A stretch of 15,158 nt of DNA. Origin: SURF-24 sp964537965. GTDB lineage: Bacteria > Bacteroidota > Ignavibacteria > Ignavibacteriales > SURF-24. The DNA is taken from positions 1 to 15,158 of the forward strand of contig CAZIDB010000113.1 in NCBI GenBank assembly GCA_964537965.1, read 5' to 3'. The notes below the pieces were generated by a model. The model worked only from the letters and a program-made list of their open reading frames with translations. It was not told the DNA's origin and made no database searches. Below, one piece after another: positions 1 to 7,681 of this stretch (positions are counted from its first letter, which is position 1; each line of letters opens with the position of its first letter). The translations under genes and the position numbers were made by a program.

Positions 1-864
1 TGTAGTCTACAAATGCATAAAACTCCACCAGTGTGGAATATAATTCAGGTTTCCGACAGTGGATACAATATTAATCCTTCGTTTGGAACATATTACAATA
101 TTTCTTATCAAACTAAAGAAAAGGATTACTGGAATTTTGTCTTTTCCTATTTTGCATATGATTATGAATATGGTTATTACTCAAAAACCAATAATACACA
201 CTGTAATTATGAGCATCCTATAACTTTTAGTTATCCACTACCAACATATAAAAGAGCTACGGCACAAAATTTATCTTCTTACTTTGACGGTTTTTTTGCG
301 GCTTACGATTCCGATTCACTTGCAGATAACAAGGAAATATTCATCGATTATAAACCATTATATTTATACGGATATTCAGTTGATACGACAATCAATATTT
401 CGAATTTACCCGGAGATGATATCAAATCCCAGGTTGCAATACTAAAACCTGCAACTACACCAATGGTTGGTAAGCTTTGTATTCTATGGGAACATGCTGA
501 AAACAATAAGACCGATATCTGGTGGGCAACAACCACTTTTAAGTTCCCAACAGATGTTGAAGAAGGAAATATAAATCAATTTGATTTTTCTCTATCGCAA
601 AATTATCCAAACCCGTTTAATCCCACAACAAAAATAAAATATTCCATTCCCGTAGAGACGAGGCATGCCTCGTCTCTACAATTCGTAACATTGAAGGTTT
701 ATGATATTCTTGGCAAAGAAGTAGCTACTCTTATTAATGAAGAAAAACCTGCAGGCAATTACGAGATCGAATTCGATGGTAGTAATCTTTCAAGTGGAAT
801 TTATTTCTATCAACTCAAAGTTGGAAGTCTTGTGGAAACAAAGAAACTTGTTTTGATGAAATAA
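1..864 (+). CDS. Secreted protein with type IX secretion C-terminal sorting domain (5'-partial)
   Basis: The reading frame is open to the left edge, and the first ATG (base 13) is not followed by a signal peptide, so this is probably the 3' end of a longer gene. Counting from that ATG, residues 1-185 are rich in Tyr, Phe and Asn and match no domain I recognise; a stretch around 155-175 (ILWEHAENNKTDIWWA) looks like a beta-strand of a BNR-like or sialidase-like repeat, which is only a guess. Residues about 191-283 are a T9SS sorting domain: FSLSQNYPNPFNPTTKIKYSIP, then LKVYDILGKEVATL, AGNYEIEFDGSNLSSGIYFYQL and a terminal ETKKLVLMK. In this family the domain directs export across the outer membrane and is cleaved or used for surface attachment. 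Residues 214-223 (VETRHASSLQ) are an insertion encoded by a perfect palindrome. The gene converges with the propeller gene at 962; no clear terminator lies between. Confidence 0.85.
   Translation, partial: CSLQMHKTPPVWNIIQVSDSGYNINPSFGTYYNISYQTKEKDYWNFVFSYFAYDYEYGYYSKTNNTHCNYEHPITFSYPLPTYKRATAQNLSSYFDGFFAAYDSDSLADNKEIFIDYKPLYLYGYSVDTTINISNLPGDDIKSQVAILKPATTPMVGKLCILWEHAENNKTDIWWATTTFKFPTDVEEGNINQFDFSLSQNYPNPFNPTTKIKYSIPVETRHASSLQFVTLKVYDILGKEVATLINEEKPAGNYEIEFDGSNLSSGIYFYQLKVGSLVETKKLVLMK
652..679. repeat. Perfect 28-bp palindrome inside the T9SS domain coding region
   Basis: The left arm GTAGAGACGAGGCA (652-665) is followed with no spacer by its exact reverse complement (666-679). The arms stop matching at 651/680. 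With two more bases it supplies ten in-frame codons (VETRHASSLQ) between the conserved YSIP and FVTLKVYD segments of the sorting domain, where related domains usually run on with few or no extra residues. This looks like a small dispersed palindromic element tolerated in a surface loop. No second copy was seen in this window. From memory, palindromes beginning GTAGAGACG occur dispersed in cyanobacterial and Bacteroidota-type genomes, but this was not checked. Confidence 0.8.
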
Positions 865-961
865 ACTTTACACCTTACATAAGAAAGAGATAAATAATTT
901 CGTTAAACTTTACCAGCTTATAAATAAATTCATTTAATGATATAAAATTATCTTGAAATGG

Positions 962-1987
962 CTATTTGTTTACAAGTTTATAAATTTGTCCATCGAAAGC
1001 TAAAGCCCAAACGTGTTTAGCATCCAATGCAAAAACATCAATAAAATATTTATCAGTAAGACTTTTATGAAATCCATCTTTACTATTATGGAACGAGTAT
1101 ACTCCATCTATCCCACTTACCCAAACATTATTCTTATCTGCAAAATCAATTGAAGTTAAATTTAGATCGGGAATGCTATCAGAAAATTGCCACGTGTTTC
1201 CACCATCACTAGTTGTGTAAATGGGAGAATTCATCTCCATGGTATTGTTATAAGAAATCTTTGTAATTAGCCAGCCATTATTCGCATCTAAAAATTTTAT
1301 AGAGCTAACATAATTTATACCGTTCATAGATTTTTCCTGCCAGCTTAATCCTTTATTTATAGAAATGAACAAATTATTAGATGGAGTTAAAACAAAGCAT
1401 TTATCATTAACAATAGAGATACTCGCAGGTCCACCGTTTAGCCATTCTTTTTGTTTAATCCATTTGTAACCACCATTCGTAGTTCTATATAATTCGGCAG
1501 ATTCATTTACTGTAAATCCAATGTACTCATCCACAAAGGCAATCTGCTGATAATACTTATATGAAGAATCAGTCAACCCGAATTTTGATTTCAAGGTATC
1601 GGTAAATATTATATTCCAGTTCTTTCCACCATCGGTTGTTGATAAGATTTTATTCTCACCACAAGCCCAGCCTTTGTTCTTATTAACAAAAAAAACGGAA
1701 TAGACTAACTTATTAAGAGATGTTTGCTGGTATTCCCAGTTGGTTCCCCCATCCGTTGTATGAATAATTTTTCCTGAACTTAATGTAGCCCAGCCATTGT
1801 TTTCATCCACAAAAAATATATCCCAGTAATTGCCTTCATTAACTGATGAGCGGACAAGTTGCCATGAATCAGTTTGTGTTTCAACAGATGGGTTGTTGAA
1901 TGCAATTCCAACTAAATGATCTTTGCAGGAAAGAAACATTACTCCGAACAGAGTAAAAACAAAAACATAAAACAATTTCTTTTTCAT
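962..1987 (-). CDS. Ycf48/BNR-like beta-propeller lipoprotein (paralog 1)
   Basis: This 341-residue protein starts with a lipoprotein signal, MKKKLFYVFVFTLFGVMFLSC, with lipidated Cys21, followed by KDHLVGI, which paralog 2 shares. The rest is a chain of about seven blades of roughly 40-45 residues. Many have the pattern 'D-x-x-x-G-W' followed by an Asp-box: TTDGGTNW, TTDGGKNW, TTNGGYKW, INKGLSW and TSDGGNTW, with a degenerate sixth (NSKDGFH). This is the fold of Ycf48/HCF136 and sialidase-type BNR proteins. Ycf48 itself helps assemble photosystem II, but here the family name indicates fold, not function. The protein is probably anchored at the outer membrane or periplasmic face. The start is ATG with GGGG a few bases upstream, the same leader type as paralog 3. 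It is the last gene of a likely operon led by the acyl-CoA synthetase; role unknown. Confidence 0.85.
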   Translation of the reverse strand: MKKKLFYVFVFTLFGVMFLSCKDHLVGIAFNNPSVETQTDSWQLVRSSVNEGNYWDIFFVDENNGWATLSSGKIIHTTDGGTNWEYQQTSLNKLVYSVFFVNKNKGWACGENKILSTTDGGKNWNIIFTDTLKSKFGLTDSSYKYYQQIAFVDEYIGFTVNESAELYRTTNGGYKWIKQKEWLNGGPASISIVNDKCFVLTPSNNLFISINKGLSWQEKSMNGINYVSSIKFLDANNGWLITKISYNNTMEMNSPIYTTSDGGNTWQFSDSIPDLNLTSIDFADKNNVWVSGIDGVYSFHNSKDGFHKSLTDKYFIDVFALDAKHVWALAFDGQIYKLVNK

Positions 1988-2074
1988 GTTTACCCCGGTA
2001 TTTAATTTCTTAATTCAAATTTATGATTCAATTAAAATTATTCCCAACCTTTTAATCTTCGAAAATGCTTTTAA

Positions 2075-3073
2075 TTATTTCACCAGTTTATAAATTTTAC
2101 CGCTAAAATCTAAAACCCAAACATTATTATTATCCAAAGCAAATATATCAACAAAAAAACCATTCACATCAGATTGACTCCAGGTTAATCCACTATTTTT
2201 TGTTGAATAAATTTTTCCTGTTCCGGCAATCCATCCTTCCTTTTCAGTTGCAAAATCAACGTCCAGTAAATCATCTTTAATTATACTGCTTTGGATCCAG
2301 TTTTTACCTCCATCTGTTGTAGAATAAACAGGAGAACCGGCTTCTATAGTTGAACTGAGTCCATACATTGTAACAAGCCAGCCGGTTTTATTATTTATAA
2401 AATCAGCAGCTGTTATAAATTTAAGTCCGGTCAAACTTATCTTATTCCAATTTTCTCCACCGTTATCAGTGCTAAATAAAGAAGTGCTTCCCGCCAAAAT
2501 AAATCCATTATTATCGCTGGTAAAGTTAATATTAGAATGACCAATTCCATCCCATCTCTCTTTAACAAACCAGGAATTTCCACCATCAGTTGTTGAGAGT
2601 AATTCACCGGCATTGTTAATAGTCCACCCGGAATCTTCATCTTTAAAATATATCTCAAGATATCCTTTTAACTTTCCATAGCTTGAGTGCGAACTATCTT
2701 CAAAGTGAATAAACCAGTCTTTACCACCATTTTCTGTATGAAAAATATAATTTAGCCCGCAAGCCCATCCAACATTTTCATCAACAAAACATATTGACTT
2801 GATATTACCTTTTAAGAACGTCTCTTCTTCAATCCAATCTTCACCACCATTTGTGGTATGCAGAATTCTGCCACTATCACAAGCTACCCAACCGTTATCC
2901 TTGTCGACAAAATACATACTCCAATAATAACCATCATCTACTGAAGTTCTCATTAATTGCCATTTGTCTGAAGAGACTTTTTGAAACGGTATTCCAACTA
3001 AATGATCTTTGCAGGAAAGAAACAATATCCCACTAAAAATTAGTGTAAAGCCAAGAAATAATTTCCTTTTCAT
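2075..3073 (-). CDS. Ycf48/BNR-like beta-propeller lipoprotein (paralog 2)
   Basis: The start is placed at the ATG at 3073, giving 332 residues. AGGGAG lies just upstream of it and the product then begins directly with a lipoprotein signal, MKRKLFLGFTLIFSGILFLSC (Cys21), followed by KDHLVGIPF. The longer in-frame ATG at 3118 would add 15 charged residues ahead of the signal and has no good ribosome site. Repeated 'DxxxGW' strands and Asp-boxes (TTNGGEDW, TENGGKDW, TTDGGNSW, TDNGGENW, TTDGGKNW, TKNSGLTW) indicate a seven-bladed propeller whose last blade (WVLDFSGKIYKLVK) lacks the box. It ends almost exactly like paralog 1 (GQIYKLVNK), so the pair arose by tandem duplication. Ligand and role are unknown; binding of a protein or glycan partner at the cell surface is a family-based guess. 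Confidence 0.85.
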   Translation of the reverse strand: MKRKLFLGFTLIFSGILFLSCKDHLVGIPFQKVSSDKWQLMRTSVDDGYYWSMYFVDKDNGWVACDSGRILHTTNGGEDWIEEETFLKGNIKSICFVDENVGWACGLNYIFHTENGGKDWFIHFEDSSHSSYGKLKGYLEIYFKDEDSGWTINNAGELLSTTDGGNSWFVKERWDGIGHSNINFTSDNNGFILAGSTSLFSTDNGGENWNKISLTGLKFITAADFINNKTGWLVTMYGLSSTIEAGSPVYSTTDGGKNWIQSSIIKDDLLDVDFATEKEGWIAGTGKIYSTKNSGLTWSQSDVNGFFVDIFALDNNNVWVLDFSGKIYKLVK

Positions 3074-3098
3074 ATTCTCCCTACCTTTTGTTCTATGT

Positions 3099-3121
3099 TG
3101 AATGATTTTTATAATCATTCA
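3099..3121 (-). other. Hairpin between paralogs 2 and 3
   Basis: A 9-bp perfect inverted repeat (TGAATGATT at 3099-3107 with AATCATTCA at 3113-3121) has a 5-nt spacer. It lies in the gap between the stop of paralog 3 and the start of paralog 2. On the minus-strand transcript it is not followed by a T-run, so it is not a classical terminator. It could be an mRNA-stabilising or processing structure, an operator, or chance in AT-rich DNA. Confidence 0.4.
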
Positions 3122-3148
3122 GTTTAATAACCTGATACACGGAGTAAA

Positions 3149-4150
3149 TCATTTAGATGATTTATAAATAACTCCTTTATAATCCGAAACCCATACATTC
3201 TTTTTATTAACAACTGCAATATCAACAAAACGAATATCGGTTTGACTAAAATCTGCAACAACTTCCCAATTATTACCGCCGTCTGTAGTAATGAAAATTT
3301 TTGTCGTTCCCAATATTATTCCTGTTTTGTTATCGAAAAAATTAACGTCATTTAAATATGCATCAGGCAATGAATCTACAAAGGTCCAATTCATACCTCC
3401 ATCAGTAGTTTTATAAATTGGTGAATTTATTATAATTGAATTTGTCGGTACAAAAGCCAAGCTCCATCCTACTTTTTCATCTGCAAAATAAATTCCGGTA
3501 CACAAAGGAGTTTTATAATCAAACTTTTGCCAGGTATTACCACCATCTTTTGTTTTTAATATTTCCTTCATTGTAAAAACATATCCAACCATATTATTTA
3601 CAAAGAATAATCGTGCAGCACCCCTGTAAGACCAGGTTGCCTCAACTATCCAATGCTTGCCACCATCATTTGTTTTATATAATTCACCATAGTTATTTAC
3701 TGCAAATCCTACGCTTGCGTTAACAAATAGAATTTGGAAATATATTTTTGGATTTGGAAGTTGAGTTGGATCCGTATCATAGAATTGAACCTGCCAGTTT
3801 GCTCCACCATCATTTGTATGAAGAATATACCTGCCACCGCAAGCCCATCCAATGTTATTATCTAAAAAAGTTATTGAGTGGATTGTTTCTTTTATACTAC
3901 TGTTCTGCTGTTTCCAGTTAAATCCGCCGTTAGATGAATATAATATTTTTCCGCTGTCACCGGTTATCCAGCCATTATTCTCGTCAAGAAAGAATAAATC
4001 ATAATAACTACCGTCATTTGGTGAAGGCCTTAATAATTGCCAGTTGGAAAAATCATTGTGCAGGAGTTGTGTTCCCACAAGATGTTCGTTGCAGGAAAGA
4101 GATAAAATCCCGCTAAGAATAATTAAGCCATAAAACAATTTCATTTTCAT
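3149..4150 (-). CDS. Ycf48/BNR-like beta-propeller lipoprotein (paralog 3)
   Basis: This is a 333-residue paralog of the two genes downstream. The signal MKMKLFYGLIILSGILSLSC gives lipidated Cys20, followed by NEHLVGT, a divergent version of KDHLVGI. Six Asp-boxes are visible: SSNGGFNW, TNDGGANW, TNDGGKHW, TKDGGNTW, TTDGGMNW and TTDGGNNW. Each follows a strand such as 'FLDENNGWITGDSGKIL', and a seventh blade ends VWVSDYKGVIYKSSK, closing a seven-bladed ring. GGGG a few bases before the ATG matches the leader of paralog 1. The gene begins 31 nt after the stop of the acyl-CoA synthetase, consistent with co-transcription. No catalytic residues are recognisable; a structural or binding role in the cell envelope is inferred. 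Confidence 0.85.
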   Translation of the reverse strand: MKMKLFYGLIILSGILSLSCNEHLVGTQLLHNDFSNWQLLRPSPNDGSYYDLFFLDENNGWITGDSGKILYSSNGGFNWKQQNSSIKETIHSITFLDNNIGWACGGRYILHTNDGGANWQVQFYDTDPTQLPNPKIYFQILFVNASVGFAVNNYGELYKTNDGGKHWIVEATWSYRGAARLFFVNNMVGYVFTMKEILKTKDGGNTWQKFDYKTPLCTGIYFADEKVGWSLAFVPTNSIIINSPIYKTTDGGMNWTFVDSLPDAYLNDVNFFDNKTGIILGTTKIFITTDGGNNWEVVADFSQTDIRFVDIAVVNKKNVWVSDYKGVIYKSSK

Positions 4151-4181
4151 GACTACCCCGCATTTTTTTGTTTTTAATTTA

Positions 4182-6095
4182 TCAGGAAAATATTTTATTC
4201 ACAACATCTAAATTTATCCTATTGGAAATATTCTTTGCTTCCGGAGTGTACAGAAAATTAATAGTACCAACATAGTGTTGAGTAATTTTCCCTCTGACCA
4301 TTTTTAAAGTGCTGTTTAAGAACCTGTTCTGCTCTGTAAATCCTTCTTCAAGTAAAGCTATTGCTGAAGGCAGCCAGCGCTCAGGAAACATTCCTGCAAA
4401 CTTTCCACCGTTTCTGAACTGATTGATTTCATTTTCAATCGCCTTTAAAACCTTATCTGCTTCTTCAGGTGATATTGCTTTTGAGCTTTGCAAATTTAAA
4501 AGTCTTTTTACCGCATCTTTACTCGGAACAACAAGAGCAACAGTATATTGATTTTGATTATTATACAACATCATCTGGTCAATCAAGAATGAGTGTTCTG
4601 TAATAGCTTCCTCAATTCCTTCAGGCGAATATTTTTCACCATCACTGCTTATGAGTAAACTCTTGTCTCTTCCAAGTACATAAAGAAAACCATCATTATC
4701 AACATAGCCTAAATCTCCGGTGTAAAGCCAACCATCTCGGATTGTTTCTTTTGTTGCTTTTTCATTTTTCCAGTAACCGGCCATAACATTTTCTCCTTTG
4801 CAAACAATCTCACCTTTTTCACCAACAGGTAGTTCATTTCCCTTTTCATCACAAATCTTTACATCAAGGTTAACTACAATAGCACCGGAAGAACCAAGTT
4901 TATGTTTGAGCGGAACGTTTGCAGAAATAACCGGTGATGCTTCTGTAAGTCCGTAACCCTGGAACATTGGAATTCCAATAGCATAGAAGAACTTCTGCAG
5001 TTCAATATCAAGTAAAGCACCGCCACCAATAAAGAATTCAAGCCGCCCGCCAAAGTTTTCACGAATTTTGCTAAAGAGAATTTTATCATATAAATCAACC
5101 AGAGGCTTTAGCAGTTTCCTAAAACCTTTGCCTTTATTCCAGCCTTCTGCATTATATGCATAAGCTACTTTAAGAGCATCTTTAAAAAGATGTTCGGCAA
5201 CTTTTCCTTTCTCCTTTATTCCTTTCTCAATATTCTTTCTGAAATTTTTTGCCAAAGCCGGAACGCTTAAAAGAAAAGCCGGTTTGTTCTCCTTAATGTT
5301 AATGGGAATATTTTTAAGAGTTTCAATTGGTGCACGGCCAAGCTGAACAGAAGCCATGCTTGCACCGTTTTTCATTAAAGTATAAATGCCGGCAGTATGC
5401 GCAAAACAATGATCCCACGGAAGGATAAGCAGCGAAGTATACCACTCAGGTATTGGCAGCAGAGCAGATGATTGTTCAACATTAGCAGTATAATTTCTAT
5501 GAGTAAGAATTATTCCTTTGGGATCTGCCGTAGTGCCTGAAGTATAACAGATATTTGCAAAATCAGTTTCTCTTATACTGTGCCAAAGGGCTTCAAAATC
5601 CGCTCTGAATTTATCTAAGTATTTTTTCCCCTTCTCAATTACATCTTCAACAAATATTTCGTTTTCCTCGAATTGTTCAAGCTTATCAAGCACAATAACA
5701 AAACGAAGAGCCGGCAACTCATTTTTTATCTTTCTTATTTTTGTTAACTGGCTTTGTGAAATAATAACAGCTTTACATTCGGAATGATTTAGTCTGAACT
5801 TTAAATCTCCCAGTTCATCAATCTTTACTGAGATAGGAACGTTTACAGCGCCGATGTAAAGTATTCCCAATTCACTCATCACCCAATAATTTCTTCCTTC
5901 AGAAATCAGAGCAAGCCTGTCTTCCTTTTTAATCCCAAGCTTAAGTAATCCTGCCGCAAAATTATGAACATCAACCTGCATTTGTTTATAAGTTAATGGA
6001 AGATAATTACCGTTTGTCTTTTCCCACATTAAAACGTTCTTGGGATATTTATTTACGCTGTCTTCAAACAAATGCGGAATAGTGCGCTGGTTCAT
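4182..6095 (-). CDS. Long-chain fatty acid-CoA ligase (AMP-forming)
   Basis: This 637-residue member of the ANL adenylating superfamily has the long-chain acyl-CoA synthetase (FAA1-like) length and layout. It would activate a fatty acid with ATP to an acyl-adenylate and then form acyl-CoA, in the cytoplasm or at the inner membrane. Visible motifs are the P-loop-like YTSGTTADPKG (184-194), GGGALL (357-362), GYGLTEASP (380-388), YTGDLG (458-463) with the ribose-binding Asp, the hinge GRDKSLLISSDGEKYSP (475-491), and a C-terminal STLKMVRGK (595-603) that should carry the catalytic lysine, probably K598. The P-loop has Ala where Gly is usual (TSGTTG). The ATG is preceded by GGAG at good spacing. 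No fatty-acid pathway gene lies beside it; it heads the run that continues into the three propeller lipoproteins. Substrate chain length cannot be read from the sequence. Confidence 0.92.
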   Translation of the reverse strand: MNQRTIPHLFEDSVNKYPKNVLMWEKTNGNYLPLTYKQMQVDVHNFAAGLLKLGIKKEDRLALISEGRNYWVMSELGILYIGAVNVPISVKIDELGDLKFRLNHSECKAVIISQSQLTKIRKIKNELPALRFVIVLDKLEQFEENEIFVEDVIEKGKKYLDKFRADFEALWHSIRETDFANICYTSGTTADPKGIILTHRNYTANVEQSSALLPIPEWYTSLLILPWDHCFAHTAGIYTLMKNGASMASVQLGRAPIETLKNIPINIKENKPAFLLSVPALAKNFRKNIEKGIKEKGKVAEHLFKDALKVAYAYNAEGWNKGKGFRKLLKPLVDLYDKILFSKIRENFGGRLEFFIGGGALLDIELQKFFYAIGIPMFQGYGLTEASPVISANVPLKHKLGSSGAIVVNLDVKICDEKGNELPVGEKGEIVCKGENVMAGYWKNEKATKETIRDGWLYTGDLGYVDNDGFLYVLGRDKSLLISSDGEKYSPEGIEEAITEHSFLIDQMMLYNNQNQYTVALVVPSKDAVKRLLNLQSSKAISPEEADKVLKAIENEINQFRNGGKFAGMFPERWLPSAIALLEEGFTEQNRFLNSTLKMVRGKITQHYVGTINFLYTPEAKNISNRINLDVVNKIFS

Positions 6096-6141
6096 ATGAA
6101 TACTCCGATAAATTATTGGCTGACCTTTGTCCTCAATAAGA

Positions 6142-6171
6142 AATCCTGATTAAAATTTGGCGACCAGGATT
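6142..6171. promoter_or_regulatory. Inverted repeat in divergent intergenic region
   Basis: AATCCTG (6142-6148) and its exact complement CAGGATT (6165-6171) are separated by 16 bases, in the 188-bp region between two divergently transcribed genes. The half-site spacing of about 23 bp (two helical turns) would suit a dimeric regulator, but a 7-bp match can arise by chance. No regulator for it is identified. Confidence 0.25.
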
Positions 6172-6238
6172 AATATGCGAATGCAAATTATAAAATTCTG
6201 TTTAATGCCACAATAAGAATTTTTATATTCTACATTGA

Positions 6239-6271
6239 ATCTAAAGCATACTTTAGATAGTTTTAAAACTA
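6239..6271. promoter_or_regulatory. Two abutting palindromes upstream of the metallo-beta-lactamase gene
   Basis: ATCTAAAG / CTTTAGAT (6239-6246 and 6251-6258, 4-nt spacer) is followed immediately by the perfect 14-bp palindrome TAGTTTTAAAACTA (6258-6271), sharing one base. They end 12 nt before the start codon and only a few bases before the AAGG ribosome site. They could be operator half-sites or competing 5'-leader hairpins controlling translation. The AT-rich composition lowers the significance. Confidence 0.35.
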
Positions 6272-6283
6272 AAAAGGCAGAAA

Positions 6284-7681
6284 ATGGAATTACAATTTAT
6301 TGGCGCTGCAAGAACTGTAACCGGCTCAATGCATCTTATCAAAACAAACGGAACAACTTTTTTACTTGACTGCGGTTTGTACCAGGGCAAAAGAAAAGAG
6401 GCTTACGAATTAAACAGGACATTCGATTTATTTGATCCTTTGGAGATAGATTTTATAATTCTTTCACACGCTCATATTGATCATGCAGGTAATTTGCCTA
6501 ACCTTGTAAAAAAAGGTTTTAAAGGAAATATATATTGTACTTTTGCCACAAGAGATCTTTCTATGCTGATGCTGAGAGATACTGCACATATCCAGGAGAA
6601 AGATGTTGAGTTCGTTAACAAGAAAAGAAAAAAGAGAGGACAGAATCTTTTCACTCCTTTATATACCCAGGGTGATGTTGAAGAAACCCTGAAATTATTT
6701 GTGGGAATTAATTATCACCGTGAATTTGAAATTACGCCTGAGATTAAAGTAACTTTTTTTGACGCCGGACATATACTTGGTTCTGCTCTTTCTTTTATTG
6801 TTATAAATGAAAACGGACGGCTGCTTCAGCTTGGATATTCAGGAGATTTGGGCAGACCAAACATGCCTATATTGAAAGACCCGGAAAAAATTCCTGATGT
6901 TGATATGCTGATCTGCGAAAGCACTTACGGTGGTAGATATCATTCAAGCGCAGATGAAACTGAATTAAAGCTTGCGGAAGTAATAAAGAAAGCAATAGAC
7001 AGGAAAGCTAAAATAATTGTGCCGTCATTCAGTGTTGGAAGAACACAGGAATTAGTTTACGAACTGAATAATATTTTTGAAAGCGGGGCGGTACAAAGGA
7101 TTCCTGTTTTTGTTGATAGTCCATTGTCAGTAAATATAACAGAAGTATTCAGAATGCACCCGGAATGTTTTGATTACGAAACATCCCAGTACCTCTTAAA
7201 AAACCGCGATCCTTTTGGATTTAACAAGCTCACTTACATTAAGGAAGTTGAAGAATCAAAGAAGCTTAATGCTATTGAAGGACCTTGCATGATAATAGCA
7301 AGCTCAGGTATGGCCGAAGCCGGAAGAATTCTTCATCATCTTGCTAACAACGTTGAGAACGAAAGAAATATAATTTTAATTGTAGGTTATAATGCCGAAC
7401 ATACTCTCGGAAGAAAAATTGTTGAGAGAGAACCTGTCCTTAAAATTCTTGGCGATGAATATAATCTTAAAGCTGAAGTAATTGTGATGAACTCTTTAAG
7501 CGCGCATGCTGATTCAGATGAATTAATTTCCTACTGCGGCCAGTTTGACAAAAGCAGGATGCAGAAAATGTTTCTTGTGCATGGAGATTATGACCAGCAG
7601 TTGAAACTGAAGGAAAGATTGGAGACAATTGATTTTCAAAATACAATTATCCCTGCAAAAGGCGATGTATTTCAGATTTAA
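6284..7681 (+). CDS. Beta-CASP metallo-beta-lactamase fold RNase (CPSF/YSH1-like)
   Basis: This 465-residue protein has the normal length for bacterial COG1236-type MBL/beta-CASP proteins, which are zinc-dependent nucleases of the cytoplasm related to CPSF73 and RNase J. The MBL half shows FIGAARTVTGS (5-15), LLDCGLYQG, the metal motif HAHIDH (62-67: H62, H64, D66, H67), DAGHILGS with H163, and GYSGDLG with D188. The beta-CASP half shows motif A CESTYG (E212), the VPSFSVGRTQEL segment (246-257), motif B ASSGMAEAGRILHHL (339-353) with its His, and motif C SLSAHAD (404-410) with H408. All catalytic and metal ligands are present, so the enzyme should be active; RNA rather than DNA as substrate is family inference. 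AAGG precedes the ATG. The 3' end overlaps the next gene by 17 nt, suggesting translational coupling to a functionally unrelated lipoprotein gene. Confidence 0.92.
   Translation: MELQFIGAARTVTGSMHLIKTNGTTFLLDCGLYQGKRKEAYELNRTFDLFDPLEIDFIILSHAHIDHAGNLPNLVKKGFKGNIYCTFATRDLSMLMLRDTAHIQEKDVEFVNKKRKKRGQNLFTPLYTQGDVEETLKLFVGINYHREFEITPEIKVTFFDAGHILGSALSFIVINENGRLLQLGYSGDLGRPNMPILKDPEKIPDVDMLICESTYGGRYHSSADETELKLAEVIKKAIDRKAKIIVPSFSVGRTQELVYELNNIFESGAVQRIPVFVDSPLSVNITEVFRMHPECFDYETSQYLLKNRDPFGFNKLTYIKEVEESKKLNAIEGPCMIIASSGMAEAGRILHHLANNVENERNIILIVGYNAEHTLGRKIVEREPVLKILGDEYNLKAEVIVMNSLSAHADSDELISYCGQFDKSRMQKMFLVHGDYDQQLKLKERLETIDFQNTIIPAKGDVFQI

Noticed and set aside
865..961. Possible bidirectional terminator between the convergent T9SS and propeller genes.
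   Set aside because: No stem of useful length was found in this AT-rich stretch.
962..4150. Regularly spaced 'ccaccatc' words on the plus strand that at first look like a degenerate repeat array or CRISPR.
   Set aside because: They are the reverse complement of the Asp-box codons (DGG) in the propeller blades. Spacing and sequence vary as coding repeats do, and there are no uniform spacers.
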